64,000 nt of DNA from Halichondria panicea (taxonomy: Eukaryota; Porifera; Demospongiae; Suberitida; Halichondriidae): positions 4,283,047 to 4,347,046 of the forward strand of contig NC_087388.1 of the NCBI RefSeq assembly GCF_963675165.1, read 5' to 3'. The translations under genes and the position numbers were made by a program. Position 1 is the stretch's first letter, and each line of letters begins with the position of its first letter. The notes beneath the pieces are model-generated. The model did not search any database, was not told the origin of the DNA, and worked only from the letters and a program-made list of their open reading frames with translations. This document shows positions 1 to 11,700 of this stretch, piece after piece.

Positions 1-314
1 TACATATATTAATTGTCATACATTTTTTATTTTAGTCGATTCTCTGCCGTCCAAAGAGATAGTTCATTATACCCGACCCGTAGGTGTAATTGCAGATAAC
101 TCCATAGACGAAAATTAATGTATGGTGCTTCTGTGTCTCACAATGGTAAATAGTACACCAACATTCATGCAGCTATAGATCTACCACATATGATATTCAT
201 CGACTCAGAGCTAGGTCACCACGCCTATAATTATAGCCTAAGTGCTTGCATAGATCTATAAATTACATGGATATGAAACGCCTCCGTAAACAGACGTTTG
301 GGCTGGGATGATGA

Positions 315-932
315 TAGCCTCGACCCCCGGCCGATCCGTCTCCAATTGAACGCTAGGTCGCCTACTAGGCCTGGTATTGATTGTATTTGGGCGTGATCTG
401 GGCGTGGTTTTTTAATACATAAAACAAATTGACTCGTGGTACAACAAAAAATGAATCCTCCAACAGTGGTCTTCAACAACAGCCTCTGGGGCAGTATACA
501 GCAGGAAATACTTCCCAGAAGACACTTCTTTGGCAGTGGTAACCAAATCTTTGTCGATTCCTTTATTGCTACTGAGGATGGCAGCAGAAACACCTCTATT
601 GTTTAGACTCTTGATCTGGTCAATCATGAGTCTCATGATGAGAGATACAAGGGGAGAGACAATTAACAAGAACAACACTTTTGTCAACAGGAGGAGCCTT
701 GGTCCTACCAGAGATACAAAAGAAACATGACACGGAGCTAAATTACTGTAACTTTTACGGGAGTAAAATGCCTCTACGTACACCTTTAGTATTACAGAAA
801 AAAAGCAGGAAACAAAATGTAAAGAATCACTGCTTTTGTTTCCTGTTCCTGCCACGCCCAGATACAATCAATACCAGGCCGTATTTTTCAACTTCGTTCT
901 ATTAAAAAAAAATCGGCCTGGGACCGAGGCTA
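315..932. mobile_element. MULE-like non-autonomous element, copy 1, with RecQ fragment
   Basis: The element begins TAGCCTCG and ends CGAGGCTA, with TIRs of about 25 bp. It is flanked by a perfect 9-bp direct repeat, GGATGATGA, at 306-314 and 933-941. Nine-bp duplications are typical of Mutator-like elements (established knowledge). The interior matches the copy at 44406-45207 in opposite orientation, but it lacks about 200 bp present there, so this is the more deleted copy. No transposase is encoded. Confidence 0.75.
450..690 (-). pseudogene. RecQ-like helicase fragment inside a transposon
   Basis: The minus-strand translation contains SPLVSL, a DQI motif, GVSAAILSS and LLYTAPEA. These match the RecQ helicase region following the Walker A motif (SPL-SL-DQ, then LLY-SPE). 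The Walker A part, seen in the 44.6 kb copy, is deleted here, and the open frame runs out into transposon end sequence. It cannot encode a working helicase. It is best read as a captured gene fragment or a relic of an element-encoded helicase. Confidence 0.6.
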
Positions 933-941
933 GGATGATGA

Positions 942-2375
942 TTGCCTCGGATGTAACGGTCTAGTATACGAATTTTTCCAAATAAAAATGGCTACTGAAA
1001 GTGTGTCTCTAGTTGTTCCAGCTCTGAGAGCGTCTCAGACGACTTTTGAAAATTTCTGACAGAGAATGATGATGATGGAGGCTTTACAATAACAAGGATA
1101 CACTTTACATGTGCATTCTGGGATTTAATATAGCACAAAATATTATTATTATTTAATTAATAACAAAAACTATGTGTCTAGATAGATTGGAAATGAATGA
1201 ATCATGATAATGCTTGGCTATAATAGCTGATGTGGAGTAGAGGCTTTGACATAGACATGTGGACGTCACATTCTTGTGTCATTCTTTCGCCAGTCAATGA
1301 ATGGTTCCTTCTTCTCGCGAGGCATTGTCTGAGGTGTAGTCTGGCTGCAAAAAATAAGCAAACAGTCAAGTATGACATTGTAACTACTATAATAATGAAT
1401 AATAATTATGTAGCTATATTTCATAATCGAAAAATAATAAATAATCAACAACAATTCATTGAGAGCGTGAATTTTTAGTACATTTGAACTTGCTTTTTAG
1501 CCAAACTAAGACATGTGCATCAATAAAACTTAGTGGACCCGGTGAACATGCCCTTACTCTACGAAATAAAACTTAGTACAGACATTCAACAAATGTGGTT
1601 CAAGAAATCAACTGACACAAAGAAGGACACTTGAAAACACCTTCAACTGTTTGTAACCAGATAGTTAAAAGCATACACAAGGTCAAAAGTAAGTGGACCC
1701 AGTACCTATACCTACTGGCTAACTACTACACAAAAAATAAACACAGTAATTCTTTTCAAACAGCAGATCAACTAACACAAAGTTATTAAAAGAGTGAATA
1801 TAGCCATTTTCAGCTCCACAAATCAGCTACAACGCTCTAACTGGAACAATCATAACTAAAACTTAGAACAATCATAACTAAAACTTACTTTACAGACCTA
1901 GTTAAAGCCAATCATAGTGGTATCACTTCAGCTTTCAATCGTAGACTCTTGTGACAACAGATTCTTTGCTTGCCAGTAGCTCTTCATTTTCTGGTACATG
2001 TACATGTAGCTGTGAGACAATCCTCCTCCCAGCAAAACTCCGGATACTATCTGGAATCACTGTAATCTAGAGGCGTTTCATATCCATGTAATTTATAGTA
2101 TATATCTATGGTGCTTGTCTTCTAACTTTAGTGCAAAAAGCCACGGCACCCACTAGTACAGTACAGTCGAGTCAGTCTCTGGGTACGGGTGAAAAGCTGG
2201 CTACATCAGGCTGGGAGTGACTCAGGTTAGCTACCCGCGTATACCCTCATGGTGTTTGATTTTAGTATTATTAAATTGTCTTCAAAGTTGTAAATATAGT
2301 CTAGCTTATAGCTACACCATGTACAGCTTTAGTTAAGTTGCTGATCATCATGCCTTTTTTCCTTGAAATACACAG
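942..2375. other. No convincing gene
   Basis: Short open frames in this stretch are low-complexity and match nothing recognisable. If T1 has further 5' exons, for example a Death domain as in T2, they are not visible here and would lie before the window or be absent. Confidence 0.4.
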
Positions 2376-2376
2376 A

Positions 2377-5300
2377 ATGTCTATAAATAAAATCCTCTCA
2401 ACAACAGATGAGGTCCGAACATTTGACAACACATCTATATCTGATATCGTCAACACTAGCACTGCATCCAATGGCAGGTATTTAATAGGATGACTCTATA
2501 ATTTATACCGGGACGGTCTCATACTCGCACATTAGTGTGTATTGGGGGTTTCGGATCAGTGCTTTTTGTATGCTTAGACCACTGATTGGGTTTCGTATCA
2601 GCGGTGTAAGTGTTACGTATAGTTCAGTGACCTTTCTAGTAAGCATACTAACTGAGTTTTCTGATGTAATAGTTTGTTTGGATCTCTGCCAAGAAGTGCA
2701 TTACCCGTGAGAACCCATTAATATCTGTATTATCGATCAGATTCTATACGTATTGCTCTCTTGCTACAGAATTGCTGAGCAACCCAAGGAAAGGATACAA
2801 GTAGTCGGAAACATCAGTCAGTTCTCAAGCGCTCAGGAGAAAGAAAATTTGAGATTTATTGTTGGAGGTATACTCCTACATCTAGAGGAAGAAACCCCTG
2901 AGGAGATTTTCAATCTCTTACTTGACAAGTACGAGACTTCTACACCGTCTGAAGAAGAACCGACAATTTCAACTGAACTTTTTCGCGAGGCATTAGAGTG
3001 TGCCATATCTAATTGTACTAGTGATAGTGCGAGTGAGACTGCGTCCCGTCTTAAAAGTCTCGAGCCATTCTGTGTCTCGGGAAGTTTTGAAAATAAAGAA
3101 AACATAACAGCACAATTCTGTTTTCGAAAGCAACTCCTTAAAATAGGATGTCAAATAACTACTGATGATGAACTTAAGAAGATTGTTGACAAGTTTGAGG
3201 AAAAGGAGTTGGGTAAAAATAAAGATGATGTCAAAACTCCAATGGAATTGTTCAGATGCCTACTGCGTAAGGGAGTCATTTCACCGGATGATCCTTCATC
3301 AATTGTTTCTTTTGAGCAGAAGCTAGGAATTTTTAAAGGTATAATGCATACTTGTATGAAATGTATTTTTGTGTTTACTGTTACAGCAGTATAAGGTCGT
3401 GCATGTACGTGACAGTAATAACCTATGTGCCTTCGGTCAACCTGCATGAATTGAATAGCGTATTATGTGTGCAAGTCATGTGTGTATGATTTGGACACAC
3501 ATAATTTTATATTGTTTGTTATTGTTGGCTTTTGTAAAGGTCACCTCAGTAGCATTACTATAAATGAAGTTGTACTTTTGCAAGTACATGTAGTTGCTGA
3601 ATTAAGCGCTCCCAGATTATAATTGATTATCTGTTATTATCATACAGTGGAACCTCCATAAAATGGACACCATTAGGGAACAGCCTTTTGGTCATTATAG
3701 AAAGGTGGTCTTATTTGAGAGGTTTGATTGCCATCCGCATGCAAGCAGGCCGGATGTGCCCACACTGCATGGTCGGGGTGGTCGGTATAATACTAACCAC
3801 CTCCATAATGTTTGCTGATTCAGGGTGTGATCTGGGAGGTTATTTTCAATAGCTAAAGCTGATATTGGGGACTAGAAAGTTGCTCGTTGACGGAGTAGAG
3901 AGCTGCGTGGCTGTTCCTAAGAGGTTGCTTTACAAAATTATTGTATAGTTTCAATCCTGACCCGAGTTTCTTGGCCGTTTTATAGTGGGTAGTTGCTCTT
4001 TGAAGGTGGTCATTAGTAGCTAGAGGTTCCACTGTAAATTATTTTCTGTTCTCAGTAGTTGTGTTGACCAAGCGACCTACTGAACAATATAGATTTATAC
4101 GTATTACTAATTGTGTACGTAAATGGTCACCATTACCGTACAATGCTCCAGAGTAATTGTGTATGTGTATAGCACATACATAGATTTGAGTGCTGTAATA
4201 TTCTATGTATACGTCGTATCTAATAACATTGATTTCGTTTCTCCTAATTAGTACATAAAATCATGTATACTTTTCTACTGACATGCAGCAGCAGGTGTTA
4301 CAACTTCGGCAAAAAGCTTCCAAGGTAACAATATCCACATAGATACCATGCATGTACAATCATACTGTATAGTACGAACACCTGCATAGTACGAACACCT
4401 GCACAGTTTTTATTTTGGGATTGTCATTGTATTATGCTGTATGCTGTGTTTTGTATTGTGCAGCTCTAAGCAGCGAAGGACATGCAGTTGATGGAGGGTG
4501 TGGTGAGTCTCACGCAAGGCTTTATGGGTAACTCGTAATATAATTTATGGTGGGCTATGCCAGGGACAAAGAATCATGAAATTAAGGAGTCCTAACGGAG
4601 TGTTATGGTTCTGTAATAATTATAGGCTGGGGATGCCTATTGTTTGGAGTGTATAATTCAATAGATTTAGTCCCCCATACATTATAGAGATTTCGTTTGT
4701 GTTCATGGAGCTCCCAATGAGCTGCTAGTTTCTTTTTGTGCTCCTAGTAAACATTATGATCGAGTTATTCGTGAAATCCATTTTCTTTGGTAAGTATTCG
4801 TGAAATCCATTTTCTTTGGTAAGGAGAGTTATTTGTTGTTGGTATATAGATTTATGGATACATGGATGAGTAATTATTGAATTAACTTCTTTTTTTCACA
4901 GGTATGCATACACAGAAAGGATCGTACAGCTTCAAAAGTATTTCGTGTAAGTTATTACTATAGTCATACATAGGCGTGCATTATTAAGCAAGGGCGCCTA
5001 TAATCCCACATGAGGAAGGATATGTGCGCTTATAAGTTGAAGAGCGCCTAATAAGAAAACTTTTAGTGTATGTCATTTAGAAAACGAGTGAAAGCAGAAC
5101 TTGTGCTCAATGGCTGTGTATATGAGTGTCTAAATTCAAGCAAATTTTAAAATATTTTAGCGTATACCTTGTCACAAAATTTATGTTTTAGGTTATTATG
5201 CTTTCATCTTTTCCACTTACAGGTCTATTCGTTATTGTATTCTACGTGTTTGTAGCCGTGGCCCTGGTCGGATTCAGCCTCTACTGCGTCTGGCTCAGTA

Positions 5301-6154
5301 GCACCCAATCCCACACACAAGACGTGCTGTTCTACAGAAACAACACTATACTTGTAGCAAGAGAACCACTGAGTAGCGCTTTCACTGAAAGAGTGAACTT
5401 CACTCTAAATTCAAATCATCAGTCTGACCTTCAAGTTTGCTACTACGACTGTACGAATATCTCGCCGCAAACACGCTCCGTCTCAGTCAATGTGTCGAGA
5501 AGTAGCAGCCATGACCAAAAAAAGCCAAGCAGTAGCCAACGGAGATTGGTGATGTTTTCAAATAGTGTTGAAGTTACATTTGCTAGTGTCTTCATGCTAG
5601 GTGGTTCAAGTGTTGTCTTTTCGGTAACTGGCTTGAACCAACAGATAGAACTCTATATCCTGACTACCTTTGAACAGTGTAAATCCTTTTTGAGAGGATT
5701 TGACAACTCAAGCTTTGAACGTTTCGAATTAAACGCATCCAATGACTACAGAGTGAATTTTGTGGTCCCACAAAGTCCACACAATAATTATTGTGGTGCT
5801 TGGGTGATCCCACCAGAAATAATGAATGCAACATTTCAGTACATGATCAAAGGATTTCGAAATATTTATAATCTTGAGAGCTCTGTCAGCTCGAATGTAA
5901 CATGTGTGTCACCTTTCACATCACCCTCCTATAATTTATATATCCCCATATCGTACACCTTGAGACGCATGTGTGTGTTTTTAGCACAAATGGACCACAA
6001 TAGTTTTACTACTGGAACAATACAGACTTTTCCTACTCTTAAAAATCCTCTGTTTGGAGTTCCTATGAGTATTGGTAGTTTTTTATTTTTTATATTACCA
6101 ATAATTATTTGTTTTGTGATCAAATGGGCTTACAAACAGTGCAATACTTCGTAA
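2377..6154 (+). CDS. T1: DED-like / two-pass membrane protein
   Basis: Spliced model: 2377-2477, 2770-3338, 4289-4324, 4464-4502, 4902-4946, 5223-6154 (573 aa). The ATG at 2377 lies 1 nt into an exon that may be internal, so the 5' end is uncertain. The 2770 exon encodes an all-helical region of about 190 residues that looks like two death-effector-like repeats, each ending in an ELFREAL or ELFRCLL helix. It is homologous to the T2 exon at 10802. Three tiny symmetrical phase-1 exons form a polar linker. The last exon encodes a TM helix (about residues 265-290), a loop rich in Asn-X-Ser/Thr sequons with conserved Cys, a second TM and a 10-residue tail. Sequons place the loop outside the cell. 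The function is unknown; a receptor or adaptor in death-fold signalling is inferred. S1 follows in the same direction. Confidence 0.65.
3645..4034. mobile_element. MITE, Tigger-like ends, in T1 intron
   Basis: The ends CAGTGGAACCTCC and GGTTCCACTG are inverted and flanked by TA on both sides. This is the signature of Tc1/mariner-Tigger-class MITEs. It lies in the intron after the DED-like exon of T1 and contains no coding capacity. Confidence 0.7.
4767..4823. repeat. 29-bp direct duplication
   Basis: The unit starting ATTCGTGAAATCC occurs twice head to tail with a 29-bp period. It is within an intron of T1 and has no evident function. Confidence 0.8.
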
Positions 6155-6710
6155 TTTTTTTGTTTTTTATGCTTGTCTTTATAATTTGTTTGTCAATCAG
6201 CACTTTTATTTTGATATAATTATAGAATGATGTTCTTGGAGGTGTACTGTACGCAAATTGATACATTAATTATTGGTTTCATAACAAACTTGTCAGTTTG
6301 CATGGCCGGCAGGCTATACGTAGTTAGATCAACATTATAATTTAGTTACCGATCCCGAAGAAGTCTTCAATTTTCATATCATGCATGAAGAGCCCATGCA
6401 TGTGCCTTACCACGATGTAGAACAATGTATGTGTTTACTTAGCATTATGCACATGCAATAATATTGTTATTGCCACTGGGGAGTGTTGAGTCATACATGT
6501 ACTACAATGCATGGTAATCTACCTGGGATTTCCCCTAACCTGGGTTTACAACTGCATGTTACATAGTCCCTGGGAATTTTTCCATATCTTATCACTTAAA
6601 ACAGCTCCAAGTCTTGCACCTATATAAGTTTCCCTAGTCAGGCTAGCTAGTGCAGTATAAGAAAATCAAGTTCTTGATGATCTGAAATAACAGTGTCTCT
6701 ACTTCTAACA

Positions 6711-7899
6711 ATGCTTTCTTCATTCGAAGTGATTTACTCGTTCCTTCAAACTGGTTTCCTTGCTTTTGCTGTGTATCTTTCAGCAATCATTCTTAAAACA
6801 TTGCTGCCAGGAAAATCTCTGCTTTGGTTTTGGTTCAATCATACACAGTCTGAGTGTCATGATGCAGATGAATGTATTGATGGTGGAGGAATTGATGGCA
6901 CTGATGATGCCGGGGATCCTGACAAGATCGTATCCATTGTGCTTCAAGTCCCTCGTATTTTGCCAACCACTTCCCCCACGACATCAATAAGTAGTGTGAT
7001 CGACAGCTTACTGGAGCCCATTGATGAAGTTGTCGATAACATGCTGTTTACTTCAAGCAAGTTTATTTCTCTTAATAATAGTGTTCAAGAATGTGTCGAG
7101 GTGAGTTCCTCTATTATATGCATGCATGTTTATAGTGCACAATACTTAGTGTAATGCATGTGTTAGTGCTTGTATATACACTTCATTTTACTATATATAC
7201 CGTATAAATTCTGTTGGTAGGAAGTGATGGAGAGAAACAACGAATATAATTGGAACTCTATTGTGGATGTGCAAGACTGTTATTATTCCAGTGGCATCAT
7301 TCAGGACACACTCAAACCAGTCGTAACTATTAAAGATATCTACTACACTGGGTCTCCACGTCTGGAAAACGATGAGGCTATTTTTAAAGAACTTTTTTGT
7401 GCATTGACTGAGACTCTTTGTTCCAAAGTTTGGAATGGGAAAATCCAGTAAGTTATAATAATTATAAGTGCATGCATGTAGAAACTTGCAAGCATAGATT
7501 GATAATTAATAGTGTGGCTATAAGAGTGCAATAGCACATCCGGTCTAGTAATTGCACATCGTCATTGACAGCATGCAATTACCTGTCAAGTAATTGCACG
7601 CTGTCAATGACAACGTATTGTTTTCGAATAATGACCGCGGTCGAAAATATTAATAAAACTGCAGAGAACTTAATCATGCATTCACTATTAGCTAATAGCT
7701 TCAAGTTGGTTTGCTTTATAGATCTTACATTAATAATTATACATGCATGCACCCCTCAACATTTATTGACTTTTTTCACTACAGTGTGACTAGTACAAAG
7801 AACAAACAAAGCCCTCGGCTTTCGACTAGATTTTCTTACGCGTCCACTTTTCAAAAGCCTCATCTCAGGAAGGTGGATACCATAACACTACGTAACTAA
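6711..7899 (+). CDS. S1: small protein of the S family, with N-terminal hydrophobic segment
   Basis: Exons 6711-7100, 7221-7447 and 7785-7899 (243 aa), with intron phases 0 and 2, identical to S2-S4. Residues about 5-45 are strongly hydrophobic, a membrane anchor or signal not seen in the other S proteins. An acidic stretch follows, then a DPDKI motif (as in S3; DPEKI in S4) that begins the shared region. Exon 2 has a YY...DT..P/V pattern shared with S2. Exon 3 begins with an HVTS stretch that aligns with the NVTF stretch of S2. No known domain was recognised. It lies about 560 bp downstream of T1 on the same strand, the same arrangement as T2-S2. It may work with the T proteins, but that rests only on the repeated linkage. 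Exon 3 is the least certain part. Confidence 0.5.
7511..7680. mobile_element. MITE fragment in S1 intron 2
   Basis: This stretch contains the nested palindromes GTCATTGACAGC and GCTGTCAATGAC and the phrase AAGAGTGCAAT. The same set is found in the fuller elements at about 40930-41281 and 63738-64000. It is a truncated copy of that family. Confidence 0.55.
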
Positions 7900-8789
7900 T
7901 GCTGCCAGCTGATACAGACTTTATAATTATAAATTATATACCATGCATGCATGTATATATTATATATATACTATTATTTTGTAATGTCACAGCTAGTGCA
8001 AGCAGATTAATAGCGCTGTTTGATCTTTGTACGTATTATTATAGCTATACTGCATTTTACACACTGTATATGTGACATGTATATCTCAGTGACAATGTTT
8101 TTTGGCTTCTGGAAAAATTCTGCGGTAACAATTTGATGAATTTATCAGTGTCCATCATGCAAATCCTCACTCTGGTATAGATCTATGACATAGACTATGT
8201 ATATATAATGGACTGAACTGCTCTGTTTCGAAACCCATCATTCTGCCACTCAGATAGAATCAGGTCGAGATGGCTTTGTAGCTCGTGGACTAGCATTTAT
8301 ACCTCGGACGTATTCCATACGGACGAGGTATGCATGACGACTGAATACTTGAAGCCACTGGTGTAGGCCGTGTGAATAAGTTGGTGTCACCTCACTGTAC
8401 AAGGAGAGAACCATACACTAAGCTATGGGGGAATTGATCTCAGTGAGAAGATTATTCACAGTGACTCAGCAGACTTGAGTAGCCCCACCCCTCTTTTCGT
8501 GTGGTCACCAGATGATGGGCGTCGCCCTACAGCTAGCTAGCGTGATGATTATGATAGAGTATAGTACCATAGTGAGACCTAGACCTTAGTACCTGAGTGA
8601 TGAGACTAGCTAGCCGGCTCTCGATCATTGGCACCTGTACCCTGGATCTACTACTATCTCTGCTACCCGATACCCAGCGCTAGATCTCTCTGGACTCGGG
8701 ATCGAGCTTTATCAGTATTAAAAGCAACGGTAATGAAGATTTGTGACCTAGATTTTGTCCACTAGCTATACCATTATATCTTTGCACAG
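7900..8789. other. No gene seen between S1 and T2
   Basis: AT-rich spacer with no supported reading frame. A TTTGCACAG splice acceptor immediately before 8790 implies that T2 has at least one 5' (probably non-coding) exon somewhere in this spacer, which I could not place. Confidence 0.4.
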
Positions 8790-8791
8790 AT

Positions 8792-11700
8792 ATGTCATTC
8801 ACTCTGAATGGTGTGTATACTAAAACGTACGAAGCTCGGAACAAATGGCGAAACATCCTTCTGGCTCTGAAAGTGGACCATGCTACCATTGACAGCATTG
8901 GTGCGAAATGGCGAGACAATCCTGACGACTGCTATCGTGAAGGACTGGGCGTGTGGCTGAGAGGTGAGGAGAAAAGCTGGAAAGATGTGGTGGAGGCTTT
9001 GTCCAGCCATACCGTTGGTTACAGTGGCATTGCCCGGGCCTTAGAGGAAAGCTACGTACACCAAGAGGAGAAGAGGGGTGGGACAGGAGATCAAACAACA
9101 GCATCAAATGTTGTCCAACATGACTCACCCCATGACAGGTGAGACCTTGTTTAACTTTTGTGGTAAATTGTTAGGGAAGTTTATAACCACACCAAGTGGC
9201 AATTTAGTTTCAAGCTCTATATATAATATGCCGCCCGCATTCAAATTTGCAACTACTTCCCTGATTTGAGGATACCATATAGCAGGTATATTTCGAGGGT
9301 ATAAATTTTCGCGGATGTGCCTTTAGAAAGTTTTTTGCAGATTTAATTTTCGTGGAATAGCGCCTTTTTTGCAGCATGCATGCATGAAATATTCAATTCG
9401 CGGTTATAAATGTTCACGGTTCATGCCTAATCTGCGAAAACCACGAACATTTATACCCTCGAAATATACCCTCTATACGGTAATCATTGCATACGTAGTA
9501 ACATAAAATGTCATTTGCGTGCCGGCAAGATGTCATGTTAAAGTTGTTAGTGTGAGCATAGATTGAAGAGAAAGGGATTGGCAACGAAGTGCACTTCCGG
9601 TACCATCCGTGTTTCACCTTGAGGCTTACTTCTAACGTGGGAGCCTAAACATGATAAGAATTGTTTTTGTCGTCTGTAAAAAAGTCTACGAGCAGTTCTG
9701 CTGCTAAACATCAACTTCACCTCATTTGTGTGGCCATTTGGGACATAGCACACTACTTAGTAACACAACCTTAGCTCTATCATAGGTGCTATAGGAATTA
9801 CACAAGCATGAAAAAGCCTCTGACAGAGGCTCTGTGTACCTCTAGCTACTTCACGAAAATCAAAAAATTATGTTTTATTTATTTCTGTGATACCTACCAT
9901 CAGGGGGCATGTGTTTAAGTGCTGGAGGGCTTTGAGAAGTAGGCATTAGACACAATAAGTTTCCCGGGTTTTCGCGGGAGTTTTAGGGCGAAATACGGAT
10001 GGTTTCAGGCCCATCTGTGTACATTCAATGTAAAAGCATCACGTGAACTGCTTCCGTTGCCAATTCCTTTCTCTTCAATCTATGGTGTGAGCTTGTTTTG
10101 AAGCCACACAAGCTAATTTTATGATAAATTATGACATCATAATATCCTATATATCCTCCCCCGTATCTATATCTGCAAGGAAGGGAAGCTGAAACTAATT
10201 TACCTAGGAGCTTTGAGTGGCCTAAGCTCAATTCACCAAAAGTATACAAGTGCATGGTGAAGTAACGACCAATGTAGTATAACTGGATTGTCACTGTGTT
10301 CTCTGCTCGTATCACAGCTCTACACCTGTATCCAGTTCTACAAGTGAGGAAAGTGGAATGGATGTAGGTCAAACCACACCCAATCCTTTACTAACAGCCA
10401 CTGAGGCCGTTGAGGAGAGTGGAGGTCAAGCCAAAGTTATTGCAGCTTTAGCGACCGCGGATGGAGATCAACTTTATTGCCAAATCCCGAAGCAACAATT
10501 CCAACCAGGTGTGTAGCACATTTTTACCTCAAGGTGTTTATATAGTGCTTATTTATTGCATTTTTCTGCACCACATACATAATTATATAGTGTCTACTGT
10601 TAGTGCCACTGACGCCACCCAGAGTAGTCATGACGAGAGTGGTAACGAAAATCAGGACGAACCTTTAGCTTCAGCACGTCCAAGACGTCCAAGGTATGTG
10701 TGTAATCAGTAACTGTAATGTACGTTGGTTACCTACATTACAGCTTTTTAGTGTACATGCACGGTACTGGTATTGCTGTCACAATTTCCAACCCCTTGCA
10801 GCAGTGCTTTTGACAAACAGGTTAACTCGGACATTGAAGGTGTCGTGACAAGAATAAGTCCACTGATTAGTGATGTAAACACAGAGAGGTTGCAATTAGT
10901 TGCTGAAAGTATTCTGGATGAAATTCTCGATGGCAAGAACGCTCTTGAGATTTATCTAAAAATTTCGAATAAGTATGAGTCTCGTGGACAAGCAAGTTTT
11001 GCAGCAACTCTCTTTCGGGAAGCCCTTATATATGCAACCAATACGAAAGAAGTGAAAACCCGTTTCAGTCACCTCAACGACCTTTGTGACCCTGAATGCC
11101 TAACGAAACAGATTGCGTTACTAGAGATGTTGAAATCACGGCAAAGTCTTTTGGAGTTTGGGGACAATGAATTAGGTGGAATGCAACTAAACGCTTTCGT
11201 TGAAGAGTTTAAAGACACTGAATTGGGTACGTCAAGAGACAACATTACAACACCGACAAAATTGTTCAAGTGCTTGCTTCGTAAGAACGTGCTACCATCA
11301 CAGTCACCTTCAGAATGGATTACAATATTGAAGACAAAGCTGTCTAATGCAAAAACAGGTATAATACTGAATGTGTCGATATTGTTTGGGATACAATCAC
11401 ATTCATACTACTAAATTAATATTATGTGGCTGAGAAGATGTGTATATATACACCTGGGATTTGCTAATCACATGCCCCAACTTGGTATTGTATCATACTA
11501 ACCTACGACACGTGTATCTCGATTAGTAAAATTGAGGTATTTGGTCACATGCAACAATGGCTTTACTGTTGCATTTTACACATTACTAGGCCTATAATTG
11601 AGGTATACTCGTAACTCTCGGTCTGTCTGTTTATGCTCTATGCATACTACGATTATATGCTCTTAACTCGTAAATACTACATTATGTGGAGCTGCATGTA

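Larger units (their letters stand above)
256..2098. repeat. Inverted repeat pair, 28 bp arms
   Basis: The 28 bases at 256-283 recur as the exact reverse complement at 2071-2098, with weaker similarity just outside both arms. They could be the ends of a 1.85 kb DNA element into which the MULE-like copy at 315-932 later inserted. No target duplication was recognised. Confidence 0.5.

Noticed and set aside
5198-5222. ATG at 5198 as the start of a stand-alone membrane protein
   Set aside because: The ATG lies in an intron. A strong acceptor (CCACTTACAG) precedes 5223, and the exon is entered in phase 1 as in all five paralogous membrane exons.
10025-10372. 115-residue open frame on the minus strand
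   Set aside because: It overlaps the T2 exon at 10318-10508 on the opposite strand, is low-complexity, and has no domain or splice context.
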